Assembly (NCBI RefSeq): GCF_001625215.2
Contig: NC_030386.2
Location: forward strand, 21,298,545 to 21,362,544
DNA: 64,000 bases
Direction of reading: 5' to 3'
Source: Daucus carota subsp. sativus
Lineage: Eukaryota > Streptophyta > Magnoliopsida > Apiales > Apiaceae
The notes below the pieces were generated by a model. The model searched no databases. It was not told where the DNA came from and saw only the letters and a program-made list of their open reading frames with translations. Shown piece after piece: positions 45,213-56,400 of this stretch; the first letter of the stretch is position 1; each line of letters starts with the position of its first letter. The translations under genes were made by a program, and so were the position numbers.

Positions 45213-45686
45213 CTTCACCCGTGTAGTATTTCTGTAGGCTTCGGCTTAGGGGTCAGGAAATAAAGGCGATTTATTAGTTGTAATCGCTATGCTTTTAGGA
45301 GAATTATCAGGCTACTATTTGCTTTACTTGCTAGGACGCTCGGGGGGTAGTGTCGTTGCACCCCCCAATATTATACTATGTCAATTTCTACCATGTGGTT
45401 CAATAAAATTTCACAGCTTTCCGTTATGAAAATGTTGTGTATGCTTACTTGCTTACCATGATTGTTAATTGAATACTTCATGTATGCTTTAAAAATTATT
45501 TAAGGCTTCAATTGCATCTAGTCCTCCACCATAATTAAAATTATGCTAAAGAACTCGGGGGGTAGTAGGCGTATCATCAACATTACTCATTTGGCTTAAA
45601 ATTCAAATAAATTTGGAAATCGAAAATGCTAAATACACTAAAACTCGTAAACACAACTTGATAACTTGGCTACACCGGTGGGAAGG
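45213..45686 (+). other. Post-pol spacer with PPT-like words
   Basis: Non-coding. CGGGGGGTAGT occurs at about 45349 and 45563, each resembling the polypurine tract before the 3' LTR (51271-51282). They may be old internal polypurine tracts or duplicated ends. Confidence 0.5.
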
Positions 45687-46736
45687 AAAGCTTTTCAAGC
45701 TTCCAAGGTTTCAAGCCTATCAAGGCTTTCAAGGCTAAAGCTTTTCAAGCTTTCAAGGTTTCAAGCCTATCAAGGCTTTCAAGGCTAAAGCTTTTCAAGC
45801 TTTCAAGGTTTCAAGCCTATCAAGGCTTTCAAGGCTAAAGCTTTTCAAGCTTTCAAGGTTTCAAGCCTATCAAGGCTTTCAAGGCTAAAGCTTTTCAAGC
45901 TTTCAAGGTTTCAAGCCTATCAAGGCTTTCAAGGCTAAAGCTTTTCAAGCTTTCAAGGTTTCAAGCCTATCAAGGCTTTCAAGGCTAAAGCTTTTCAAGC
46001 TTTCAAGGTTTCAAGCCTATCAAGGCTTTCAAGGCTAAAGCTTTTCAAGCTTTCAAGGTTTCAAGCCTATCAAGGCTTTCAAGGCTAAAGCTTTTCAAGC
46101 TTTCAAGGTTTCAAGCCTATCAAGGCTTTCAAGGCTAAAGCTTTTCAAGCTTTCAAGGTTTCAAGCCTATCAAGGCTTTCAAGGCTAAAGCTTTTCAAGC
46201 TTTCAAGGTTTCAAGCCTATCAAGGCTTTCAAGGCTAAAGCTTTTCAAGCTTTCAAGGTTTCAAGCCTATCAAGGCTTTCAAGGCTAAAGCTTTTCAAGC
46301 TTTCAAGGTTTCAAGCCTATCAAGGCTTTCAAGGCTAAAGCTTTTCAAGCTTTCAAGGTTTCAAGCCTATCAAGGCTTTCAAGGCTAAAGCTTTTCAAGC
46401 TTTCAAGGTTTCAAGCCTATCAAGGCTTTCAAGGCTAAAGCTTTTCAAGCTTTCAAGGTTTCAAGCCTATCAAGGCTTTCAAGGCTAAAGCTTTTCAAGC
46501 TTTCAAGGTTCCAAGCCTATCAAGGCTTTCAAGGCAAAAGCTTTTCAAGCTTTCAAGGTTTCAAGCCTATCAAGGCTTTCAAGGCTAAAGCTTTTCAAGC
46601 TTTCAAGGTTTCAAGCCTATCAAGGCTTTCAAGGCTAAAGCTTTTCAAGCTTTCAAGGTTTCAAGCCTATCAAGGCTTTCAAGGCTAAAGCTTTTCAAGC
46701 TTTCAAGGTTTCAAGCTTATCAAGGCTTTCAAGGCC
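45687..46736. repeat. 50-bp satellite, 21 copies
   Basis: Twenty-one nearly identical 50-bp units beginning AAAGCTTTTCAAGCTTTCAA, followed by a degraded tail to about 46920. Each unit is itself made of 8-10-bp variants of TTTCAAG(G/C). Variants are confined to single units (for example near 46510 and the last unit), which points to recent expansion. Tandem arrays in the 3' region are known for Tat/Ogre elements. Confidence 0.95.
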
Positions 46737-47436
46737 GAAGGCTTACCGCGGCTTTCGAGTTTAAAGCCTATCCAGGCTCATAAGGCTTACTTGGTGAAGT
46801 TATTACAAGGCCAACTTTGTGGGGTTACTTCGGAACTTATTCGGAGGAATTATTACAAGGCCTACGTTGTTAAATTATCTCAAGGCTTATATTCGGAGAC
46901 TACTCTAAAGGCTTACACCCAATGGTGTCCCTAGATTGTTACACATGTGAGATCAAATTCAATTGTGCCTAAATGGGTTATTGCAAGGAAAGACTAAGTA
47001 CTTTTATATACGCTATTGGGGAGTTAACACAAGCATATACGTCAGCATACATCCACGAAGAAGGAAACAACCTCGAAGAACAAGGCCCCAAGGGTTGCAA
47101 CCCCCCATAAGGTGGACAATGTGTCCACTTTCAGTACAAGGGTTATCCCCTATGTTCATCTTTTCTACCTGCATGGAAGAGTTAGGCGACTAACATAATA
47201 ATATCCAAGGAAATACAAGGCAAGGAATGAAGAAATGAAAGCAGTTACATATAAAATAAGCTACGAGGGAAATTCCTCCCCACACCAACAGGGGGAGGCC
47301 CTTGTAGCCCCAAAAAAATATCTTGCGGGGCATTCCGAGGTGCCCGCACCCTCATCAAAATAACAATTCATGACGACAAGCGCCAAGCAAAAATATTCGT
47401 AATGAAAAAGGTTGATTAAAACAAGGGGAGAGGAGG
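46737..47436. other. Tat element 3' region
   Basis: The first 180 bp are diverged satellite relics (AAGGCTTA words). The rest is spacer before the end of the antisense gene. The open frame at 46963-47193 has no recognisable features. Confidence 0.45.
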
Positions 47437-49779
47437 TCAAAGAGCAGCAGGGGAGGAGGAGTCCTTCTCATCAACGGCTGGGGGATCCTGAGAGGCTACC
47501 GCCGGGGCTACGGCCGGAACCCCTTCCGGGGGTGTCACCACAAGACCCGCAGAAACCAGCTCTGCGGGCTTTGGCTGATCTTCAGCCGTAACCCCTTTGT
47601 CGCCACCATCACCGGAGAGACCCTGAGAAGCAGCCAGGGCCTTATCCATGCCGGCCTCATCCTCAGCCTTTGCTTCCTCCAGGGCCACCGCAGCGTCAGG
47701 CCCCAACTTTGCCCAGTCATTCTCAGGAAAGAACCTGTAGGCCGACTTAACGCAGTCCTTGATGCCTGCAGCTACCCCGGCCTCGAAGATGGTAGCCTCC
47801 CTCTCCTTCCTCCCTGCCTTCATGGTGGCAGCCGCATCCTGAAGGCCTTTCACCTGCAGCTCCAGCTCCTTAACCTGCCTCCGCAGGCCGTCAACCTCCT
47901 CCTCAAGGCCCTTCCTCACCATGTCCTCCTTCTCCTTCAGCCGCCGAGCTTCGCCCTCCGCCTCCTTGAACTTGAGGTTGGCCTTCCGGAAGGTGTCCCT
48001 CTCCTTGACAGCGGAAGCCAGATCGGCCCTGGCTTGCTTCAGGTCCGCCCTCATAGTCTCATTCACCCGGGCGGTATCGGCGACGTGCTCCCCCATCTTC
48101 AGGTCGAGGAATAGGCTCTTGGCGTTGGCCACCATCTTGTCTCGGGTGGCCTCAGCAATGGAAAGCCTATCCCACTCCCGGATAGTGGCCTCAGATACCT
48201 GGTCGGAGAGCATCCTCTGGAAGAGCTGAGTCTTCTGAGTGGAGGAAGGAGCGGGGGAATTACGTGCCAGGGCCAGCTTGGGCTTTTTGCTGGAGCGGCC
48301 TTCAGCTGAAGACCCCGCCTCGACAGCTTTAGAGGGGTCCCGCTTGCGACCCCCGGAAGAGGCCTTCTTCTGCTCTAAGGAGGGAGAAGGAAGCTGGGAG
48401 AGAGGCTTGACAGAGAGGGGAGCCTGAGAATCGGAGGCTTCCCCGAACAGATCCTCGTACTTGGTGGAACGCTTGATGAACCGTGGGATGTTGGCAGCCA
48501 TATCTGTGGAAAGAGACAAGGGGAAATAATTAGATAATATGCAAACGTATACGGAAATATGGGAAGATGCATGCATAGCAGATGGCATAAAAATCATAAA
48601 GCATGCAGGAAGGGAATTTATAAAGTAAATATCATGTAAGGTGCAAGCTAAGAGAAAACCTGGGCTTCCCGTCGCTTCCACATCTGCACCCCCCTCGTCA
48701 ACGGGGGATGCATCTACCACCGTAGTGGAAAAACCGAGCCTCTCCAGATTTTCTGGAGTAAGCAGGCTGGAGCCATCACCTAGCCCGGTGGATAGCCCCA
48801 ACACATGCTTGGCCCTCTCAAGGGACTCTCCCGCCAGAGGAGTCTGCACTGGCATGTCTACAACAAATACAAGCATAAGGAAACTAAACGGGGACCCTAA
48901 AGGGCTAAACTGGACAATGGATTAAGGAAAAGCTGGCTTACTGGGGGAGAGATTGAAGTCCTTCCTGTAGACTGGGCAGTCATAGCAGTAAAGGAAGAGC
49001 TTCTGCCAGTCCGACATCGACTGGCGGTTGCCCTTGATGCCCTTCTTGTGGTGGGTGTTCCAGGCAGTGAGGTAGAAGAACCCTGGGGTCCTGCCAGTAA
49101 GTTTCAGCTGGAAGAACCAGCCTAACTCCAAAGCAGACATCCTCACCCCATGGTGGATGTCATAAAGGATGTAGAGGCAGACCGCCATGCGGTAGGAGTT
49201 GGGGGTGAGCTGCATGGGGGAGACCTCATAGAAGTCCAAGACCTCCAGGATGAAAGGATGGAGGGGAAGAGACAAACCCAGCCTGAAGAACTGGGCGGAA
49301 AGCACGGCTTTGGGGTAGCCAGTGCCTGGCTTGAGGGTGTCAAAGCGGTGACACCTCTCTCCTGGCTTCGGGATCCCCAAGGTGCAGCCAGGGTTGCAGG
49401 ACTCCAATAGGGACTGCAGCCGAACAGGGGTCATGATGGAGTCCATATGCTCGCAAGCCAGGACTACAGCTGGAGGCTCGATCACCTCCACGGAAGCCTC
49501 AGCCTCCCGCTCAGCCTCCTCGGGGCTCCCCTCGAGGGCTTCAGCAGCAGGGTCCAGCGGGAGGCCCGAGGTCCCATCCGCCTTACTGGACTCAGAGGTG
49601 GTCCAGTTGAGCTCCTTCACCACCAAATTGCGCCTGGAGCGGGTCCTGGAGCTAACCCCTAAACTGGGCCGGGCAGGTTGAAGGTCCTGGCTAAAAGAGG
49701 ATCCCGTGTCAACCGCAACCACGGGAGCCTTGCTGGTGGCAGACTGAGAAGAGTGTGAGGACATGGATCCTTGAGACAT
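47437..49779 (-). CDS. Tat antisense gene (Transposase_28-like)
   Basis: Three exons on the minus strand, 49779-48942, 48857-48660 and 48503-47437; introns 48941-48858 and 48659-48504 have GT-AG ends, and the joined frame is 700 aa. Exon 1 holds a conserved block (FRLGLSLPLHPFILEVLDFYEVSPMQLTPNSY, GWFFQL) matching the 'putative gypsy type transposon' (Transposase_28) family. Exon 3 is a Ser/Lys-rich linker followed by a long coiled coil (about ATRDKMVANAK to AATMKAGRKER) and an acidic Pro/Ala tail. Antisense genes of this sort between pol and the 3' LTR are known in several Tat lineages; their job is unknown. The intact frame across two introns suggests selection. Expression would need its own promoter, probably within 49780-50760. 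Confidence 0.78.
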
Positions 49780-51267
49780 CTACAATAGGAAAGGATGGGT
49801 TAACGAAAGGACACAGCAAGATGAGGAGCGGTCGAGAGAAAGAAAAACAAAAAGGGAGAAGGAGAAAGGGTTTGCGGAAGACTAGGCTGTAAGGGTGGAG
49901 CCCTACGGGTGTGAAGGAGGAATGAAAAGGCTTCAGTTGGAGCCCTGAAGTGTAAGAGGGCTACGTCCCTCACAGGAAGTAGCACAGGCCGCGGAGGACG
50001 GTTCGTCTTCTCCGGGAAGCCTGACAAGGGACCTAGAGCGGGAAGCCTGATCCTGATCCTAACCCCAACCACAACAGTCAACATCCAATAATTACCCTAG
50101 GCTACAATTTAAGCAAGTACAACGCAGCAAATCACACAATAAAACATCCAAGGCAGATAAAGACACACAAAGGGATTTCGATCGCAAAAGAGGGGTTTCC
50201 TCTGGAGGCTAATTGGGAACCTAGGGTTTATGGCCTAAAATCGAAATTGGGGCTACGAATCGACAAGGCGTCACAGCAACGCCGAGAGTGGCAGTCAGGT
50301 CACGGGATACACATAACATAATCAGGGCCAAATCAAAGCATGTGGTGTGTGTGCATTCAGAGAACGAGTGTACATATTTAACTATACTGGCATGCAGAGC
50401 ATATTGGCGGTTTAATCTACTGAAGTAGCCTCAGATGGACAAATGTGGGTGTGTGCGCGCATACCGAGGTGAGCAATTGGAAAGCAGAGAAGAGACAAAC
50501 AGGCATGGATCATACAAGCATTTAGCCACAAACATGGATGAATGTAATGAAAAGGAAAGCCGGAGGTCAAGAAACATACCTTTGGTCGGAAGTAGAAGAA
50601 AAGCCGAAGAGAACGCCGGAAAAACGAAGTAGCTCTGCGCCTGGGATGCTTCGAGTGTGAGAAGTGGGAGAGTGAAGATGTGAGAGTTAAAAGTAAAAAG
50701 TAAAACAAGGCTTCGGAGGCGTGAATTTATAGTAGTGGTAAGTGGGAGACACACGCGCCAGGTGGCACGATTGGATTGGAAAGGCGTGAAGATAGCCTTG
50801 ATGATGCACGGCTTCCCGAGGAGAGGCTAGGCAGGTGAAGAGGGAGAGTTTAGCTGGAACTCTACAACTAGCCGCATTATTAGGAGTTCAGTTGGGTTTT
50901 AAATTAATTTGAATTCGAATTAAACCCCTGGATAACTGGGATCAGCCTTATCACAAACTGACATGGCATACGCGGGAAGCTAGAAAGTTGGAATAAAATT
51001 GTGGAAGCTTGGACATATTTTTGGAAAATAATTTTTATTATTTCGGGATAAATATTCAAGGCTTGTGGTGGTTGTACCGAATTAATATAATTGGTTTTAT
51101 AATTATGTGAGGAAATCATGTCTGAATTATTTCTTGTTTCTTGCACCGGGCTACGCCCACGTAAGCTTAGAAATAATTTACGATTGATTTCTGACATAAT
51201 TTAAGGGCTTGCAGCTGGATGATTGAGGGTTACCGTTCTTAGGTTCCTCTCGTATTTAATACTTCAA
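49780..51267. other. Tat 3' region, upstream of antisense gene
   Basis: Non-coding, presumably with the antisense promoter and leader. Open frames here are short and biased. Toward the right it becomes AT-rich before the polypurine tract. Confidence 0.5.
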
Positions 51268-51283
51268 GGAACCGGGGGGTAGT
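51268..51283 (+). promoter_or_regulatory. Polypurine tract of Tat element
   Basis: GGAACCGGGGGGTAGT sits immediately before the 3' LTR, the position and composition of a plus-strand primer. Confidence 0.75.
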
Positions 51284-52225
51284 TGTTGTGCCATAAAATC
51301 TCCCTGGGCTTATTTTATAGCCCATCATGTTATTTGGGCTTCACTTGGGCTTATTGGAGTCGTTTGGTTAAGAATAATGGGCTTCACCATGGCTGGGTGG
51401 ATCATTGAAGGTGTGTAAGAAGGTGTACGGACTTACATTGGAAACTTAATGAAGGCTGCCATCAGAATGGGGTTGCACCTGAAGGCGCTTTAGGGGTTAC
51501 CGCTGCTAGGGGTTACCGCTAAGTGCGTCCTGGCTTGCAGTTATGGGGCCGCAGCTAGGGGATGCCGCTGGCAGGGCTTCCGCCGCCTGGGCAGAATGGC
51601 AGGCAGACTTCAAACAGGACTCTTCTTCCTTGTTTCTAGGAGGACGAAGTGGAGACATATTGGGAGTGTATCAGCTATTATTTATCTACGAATTAAGAGA
51701 TAAATACGTGCATTATGGAGATAATTACAATCGGGGAAGATAATTCAAGAATATTCGGATAATTGTGCAAGATGAAGGCTTCAAGTGACCTACTTGGAGT
51801 GGGATACCGCTGGATAACTACTGAAAGAAGGCTGTTTTATCTTAAACTCGAGGGGATAAGAGCTTATCTCTTCAGAGTCCTAAATCAAGAACTACATGGG
51901 CTTGATCCCTATAAATATAGGGTATGTAGGCACCTTGCAAAAGGACGAGAATCATTTTTCACGAGTTCTACACTCTAAAGAGAGGCACGTGTAACCTTTG
52001 TGACAGATATTTCCGGGCAATTGCAGGACGGAATTCCATAATTCCGGCCTCGTTGTTTGATTCTTTGCAAGCTCAGCCCTTAAACACACTTGTTTCTCAT
52101 TTGTTTTCTTAGTTTATGTTAACGGTAGCCCCTAAGAGCTATCCGTGATTTTCGTAGTTGTAATAGATATCCCTATAATTGTGCTATACGGTTCTGGGGG
52201 TGTTGTACCAATTCCTCTCACAACA
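51284..52225 (+). repeat. 3' LTR of Tat element
   Basis: 942 bp, apparently identical to the 5' LTR. Followed by the target copy ATTTG and then by the rest of RPA2 exon 2. Confidence 0.93.
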
Positions 52226-52496
52226 ATTTGCATTCAGAAAAGCATGGATTCGAGTACTCTACAGGAACAATATATTTATTTCAGACATATTATGTATATG
52301 AGCTTCATAAATGAATGTATGAATAAAATTTCAGTTTTCGGGTTACCGAATCATCAATTAAGATGAGGTTGAGTCCCTTAAATTCGTTAGTTTTACGATT
52401 CACACCTTCCCAGATGGACTGTGCTCGAACGCGTATGGTCCATTCCGTTTTTTCTGTTTGAAGACTCTGCAGTTTCTGAATCTTGTTAAACAGCAT

Positions 52497-53177
52497 CTTG
52501 GTGGATAGAGTTGAACTGCAATAAATATGAACCTCATGTTAGTAGAGTTGTAACTAACAGCTATATTGATTTCGATTTGAATGGAGTAGATGTGCATACC
52601 TTGAAGAAATTATGTGGGAATCTGAAAGCTGTTAGGTGAGTATGAACTATGAAGAGTCTATGTAGTGTAATAACTGATGGGTGGTCAAGAATGCTTTCTT
52701 GAATTTAAGAGACCAAGAAGATAAGATGGAGTATAAAAATGGAAACAAACTTACAGGATAGAAAATATTGTGATAAAACAAATATCTATTCTAGTGTAAT
52801 GTGTGGGGTGTCAGCTTGAAATAGGGTAGGCAATGTCCTGAGAAAGATTTTGCATACTTTCACAGAGTACAAAGACGTCTGTAAGCTTAAATGTTTGACC
52901 ATCAGTTTGATGTAGTTTCCAATTATATAATCTATTGTCCAAACCTTTAACTTGGTCTGTATGAAACTGATTATCTTTTTTTCGTGAATGTAAAGCAATC
53001 AGTCTACCTTAAAAACTCGAATTGCAGACCATGAAAATAAAGGAACATCAATAATTAATCTTAGAAATGAAATTATGTGAATGATTAATCAAATAGATCA
53101 AAAGTGCAAACATGCAAGTACATTCAATAACTACAACGTAGAGTTCAAAAGATAGAGTTCAAATTTGCATAATTTGA
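52497..53177. other. RPA2 promoter region
   Basis: Upstream of the RPA2 start codon on the minus strand. AT-rich; no separate gene seen. Confidence 0.5.
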
Positions 53178-53486
53178 AGACATTACACTTAAACATTGTG
53201 TCAAAAGAAGTTCAGCAGAACAATTAATAGGAGTGTTCTGTTCAGCAAAAAATAATTTCTGCCAAAATGATTCGAAGATAGAAACAGGTATCAAACAAAA
53301 AGGCCTTAACAGCTGCTGGCATTTTTTCCTCTACTGAACATTGATTCCATCAAATGGAGGTTCTAATCCTGCAACACACAATGTATCTCTATTAAATACT
53401 CAGGTCTGAAATAAACAAAATGGCAAGATTAAAATGACACAGCTCAATAACTATTGACCATGACTCACACTGTCTTCATTGATGTT
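53178..53486. repeat. About 310-bp direct repeat, copy 2 (RepHel 3' end)
   Basis: Second copy of the RPA2 3'-end segment of 35704-36014. The RepHel reading frame runs into its first bases (last codons KHQ and TGA), so the stop codon and 3' UTR of RepHel are RPA-derived. Differences between copies are scattered substitutions and a few 1-3-nt gaps. Confidence 0.85.
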
Positions 53487-56400
53487 TTGGTAGGTTGTAA
53501 AAAATTTCCTTGTAGACAACATTTCTAGTTACATCGGTAGGAGTTGCTTGATCAGAATCGATGAACATCTTCAAACCTTGGGGGGAAGTAACTCTACTCA
53601 CAGCCACGTACATCTGTCCATGTGTAAAGACAGATTTTGGAAGATACAGACCCACTCGTTCTAATGACTGTCCTTGAGCTTTGTTGATGGTCATGGAATA
53701 ACAAATTTGAAGTGGCATCTGTTTACGAACCAACTTGAATGGTAGCTTGGTTTCGGTTGGAAAAAGCTCCATCCTCGGAATGAAGTGCTTGGTACCTACA
53801 AATGCTCCACATATGACCTCACATTGAACACAATGCTTCAAGCACTTAGTAATCATCATTCTAGTGCCATTGCAAAGTCCAAGTGTCTGATTTAGATTCC
53901 TCATTAACATCACAGCCACACCCACCTTTAGTTTCAATTCATGATGAGGGAGTCCTGGTATATTGTAGGAGTTGATATATTCGGGCGGAAATGCAAAACT
54001 AAGATCAGATTCACTCCCGCCAAATTCCTCTGCTCTGTCAACACTATAATATGAAGCTTGATCTCCTGGAATTGTCTCCACAATATTAGAATTTAAATGT
54101 GCCACTGTGACGTTTGTTGGAGTCGGTATCGCTCTCTCACTGAGATAGCTTGGATTCTGAAAGTTTGTAGAAAAACTCGGATATGTCCATTCAATCATGT
54201 TCTTAACTGAATTTTCAATCTCAGGATCACAGAAATCAGCAGGAATCATAATTGAATCTTCATCAACAGCAGTTACGCTATCAGTGGGAGGAGCTAGCTT
54301 ACCATCACCGATGTTCAATACCCATTCAGCAAACTTCCGAAGATTCTCTTTTTCTTCTTCATTTTGTCCTTGGTTCAGTCTCATATTCTGTTTTAAGATG
54401 AAAATTATGGCCTCTTTCCATAACCGTGACCGCGTAATGCAGGCAGCAACTATGTCAGCACGATCTCCCATGTTAATAACAGGCAATATTTGCCGAAAAT
54501 CTCCTCCAAGTAGCACGGTAATACCTCCAAAAGGCCTGTTGAAATTGTCGGCACTAACAGTTTTCATAATGTCTCTTAAGGAGCGATCTAGACATTCAAA
54601 TGCGTACCTATGTTGCATGGGAGCCTCGTCCCATATAATCAGACTTGTGCATTTGATTAAATTTGCAATGTCTGAGTTGATACTGATGCCACATGAAGAG
54701 TATTCATCCAACACAATTGGGATCTTGAAGCGTGAGTGGGCTGTCCTTCCTCCAGGCATTAAGGTCGCTGCAATACCACTTGAAGCTACCGGTAGAACAA
54801 TCTTGCCTAAGGACCTTAACTTGTAAATTAACGTCTTCCAGACATATGTCTTACCACAGCCACCGCTGCCATACACAAAAAAAAGACCTCCTTTGTTTTC
54901 CATGCAAGATTCAAAGACTGCATTATACACAGCAAGTTGCTCAGGGTTGCAATTAGGATACAGTTTTTGAAACTCTTTCTCCATCTCCTCTATGTTGTAA
55001 CTGGTTTCATCAACTATGAGATTGTTGGCATCAGTTTGGATATAGCTCAATGGTGGTTGTGGCATCTGGTTGAACTGCTTCAAGCACTTGCCAATAGTTC
55101 TCAGCATTTTATCAATCTCTGAAAACATAATAAAATATTTAGATGATTAAATTAGTTTAGATTCAAAAGAATGCAAATAAATATTTAGTTTAGATGTAAA
55201 CAGTAGCTTATATCATGATTTTCAGGAATATTGAATGAATTCTATAAGCATGAATAATAATGCATACCTGCTAATGCAAAAAACTGAAGCTGCTTGTCAC
55301 TGAAATTAGTGTTTGCATTCCCAGATTGTTGCCTCTTACGTAGAATAATATCATCAACCATGTGTTTCCAGTGCTTTGTCCACAGAAGTAACAGATCAGT
55401 TACTTGACAGTTGATCATGATATGAACAAAAAGCTCTCTTATCTGAGGGGGAAAACCACACTTGGCACACTCCTCCATGACCTCGTGCCATTCATTATCA
55501 TCGTCGAGCAATCCCAACTTTCTACAGGCCTCTTTATAAGTCTTGTAAATGACACCGTCGACAGTTCTGAGAGCATCAAAGGAAGTAGGGCCTCTGACCT
55601 TTGTCAATAACAACCGCAGGTACCAAATCTCTCCCGAACTGTGGTGTGTATACAACAATCGTCCGATTTGTCTGCCTCTTTTTCTTGTTGTCCACACTCG
55701 ATCAGTTTCATTCCACACATAATGCTGTGGAATTTCATCATAAGTGTATTTCCTAGCAGTTGGATCATCTCTATTCAGTTTGAAGAAGGCCTCCAGTTGA
55801 CTCAGCTTCCATTTTTCACGTTGGACAACTTTTTGCAAATTCTCGTCTTCTTTGAATGTCACATTTTTGTTCCCTGGTAAGTGAAAAGATAGCCGGTGAA
55901 CAGAGATGGAACGATAATGTATATCGAATCCAAATATCCGATAGGCGGCCTCACATCCGCATATGTATCTTCCGTCAAAATAAGATTGAATCTCATCTAT
56001 TGCTTTGTTGTCATCAATGTCTGGCTGTTTTTTGGAAGACACTTCAACTGTAGCACGATCGTGCCCTTTGAGACAGTATTTGAATAAGTACTTAAGAGTA
56101 CGTGCGTGGCAGCATATCTCAATGTTCATATGACATTGATATTTCAGCAGAAGCTCACGGTTGTATGGTACAACAAACTGATTATCAAGTTCCACATTGT
56201 TTTTTAAAACAGTTATCTTCGTGTCACGCCTTCGGTAGACAGGGAACCCAGACTGATCAAAATATGTCTCTGGACAATACCTAAAACAAAGACATAAATG
56301 TTGGATAAGTAGTGAGATTGATTATTTGTTTCATTTAAGTGGACTTCTATTGTGAAAAGCAACTAAAGATAAGGATTGAGTAATGTACTTTTTCGGAAAG

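Larger units (their letters stand above)
38063..52225 (+). mobile_element. Tat-lineage Ty3/gypsy retrotransposon
   Basis: 14,163 bp with 942-bp LTRs that start TGTTGTGCC and end CACAACA, and a perfect 5-bp target duplication ATTTG (38058-38062 and 52226-52230). Order: LTR, primer-binding motif, gag-pol, 50-bp satellite, antisense gene, polypurine tract, LTR. The second RNase H domain before integrase and the antisense gene in a long 3' region are features of the Tat clade. Intact coding region and apparently identical LTRs indicate a very recent insertion and possible competence. Confidence 0.93.
35889..52496 (-). pseudogene. RPA1-like protein 2, split by Tat element
   Basis: Exons on the minus strand: 52496-52347; exon 2 split as 52258-52226 and 38057-37811; then 37726-37630, 37532-37411, 37317-37236, 37141-37018, 36926-36772, 36683-36563, 36458-36252, 36147-35995, 35894-35889. 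The Tat retrotransposon lies inside exon 2 with ATTTG on both sides. With the element and one target copy discounted, exon 2 is 280 nt, exactly as in RPA1, and the frame would run through 498 codons. It has the same OB-fold order as RPA1. The zinc ribbon is complete (Cys308, Cys311, Cys324, Cys327) and a basic tail (KQRPRKRTE, TKRKNIKK) may be a nuclear signal. No other damage is visible, so the break is recent. As it stands the gene should give no full-length product. Confidence 0.82.

Noticed and set aside
45687-46736. Regular 50-bp array resembling a CRISPR layout
   Set aside because: There are no unique spacers; units are contiguous and identical, and the context is a plant retrotransposon.
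54197-54826. A 209-codon plus-strand ORF
   Set aside because: Antisense shadow of the RepHel helicase exon; no domain features.
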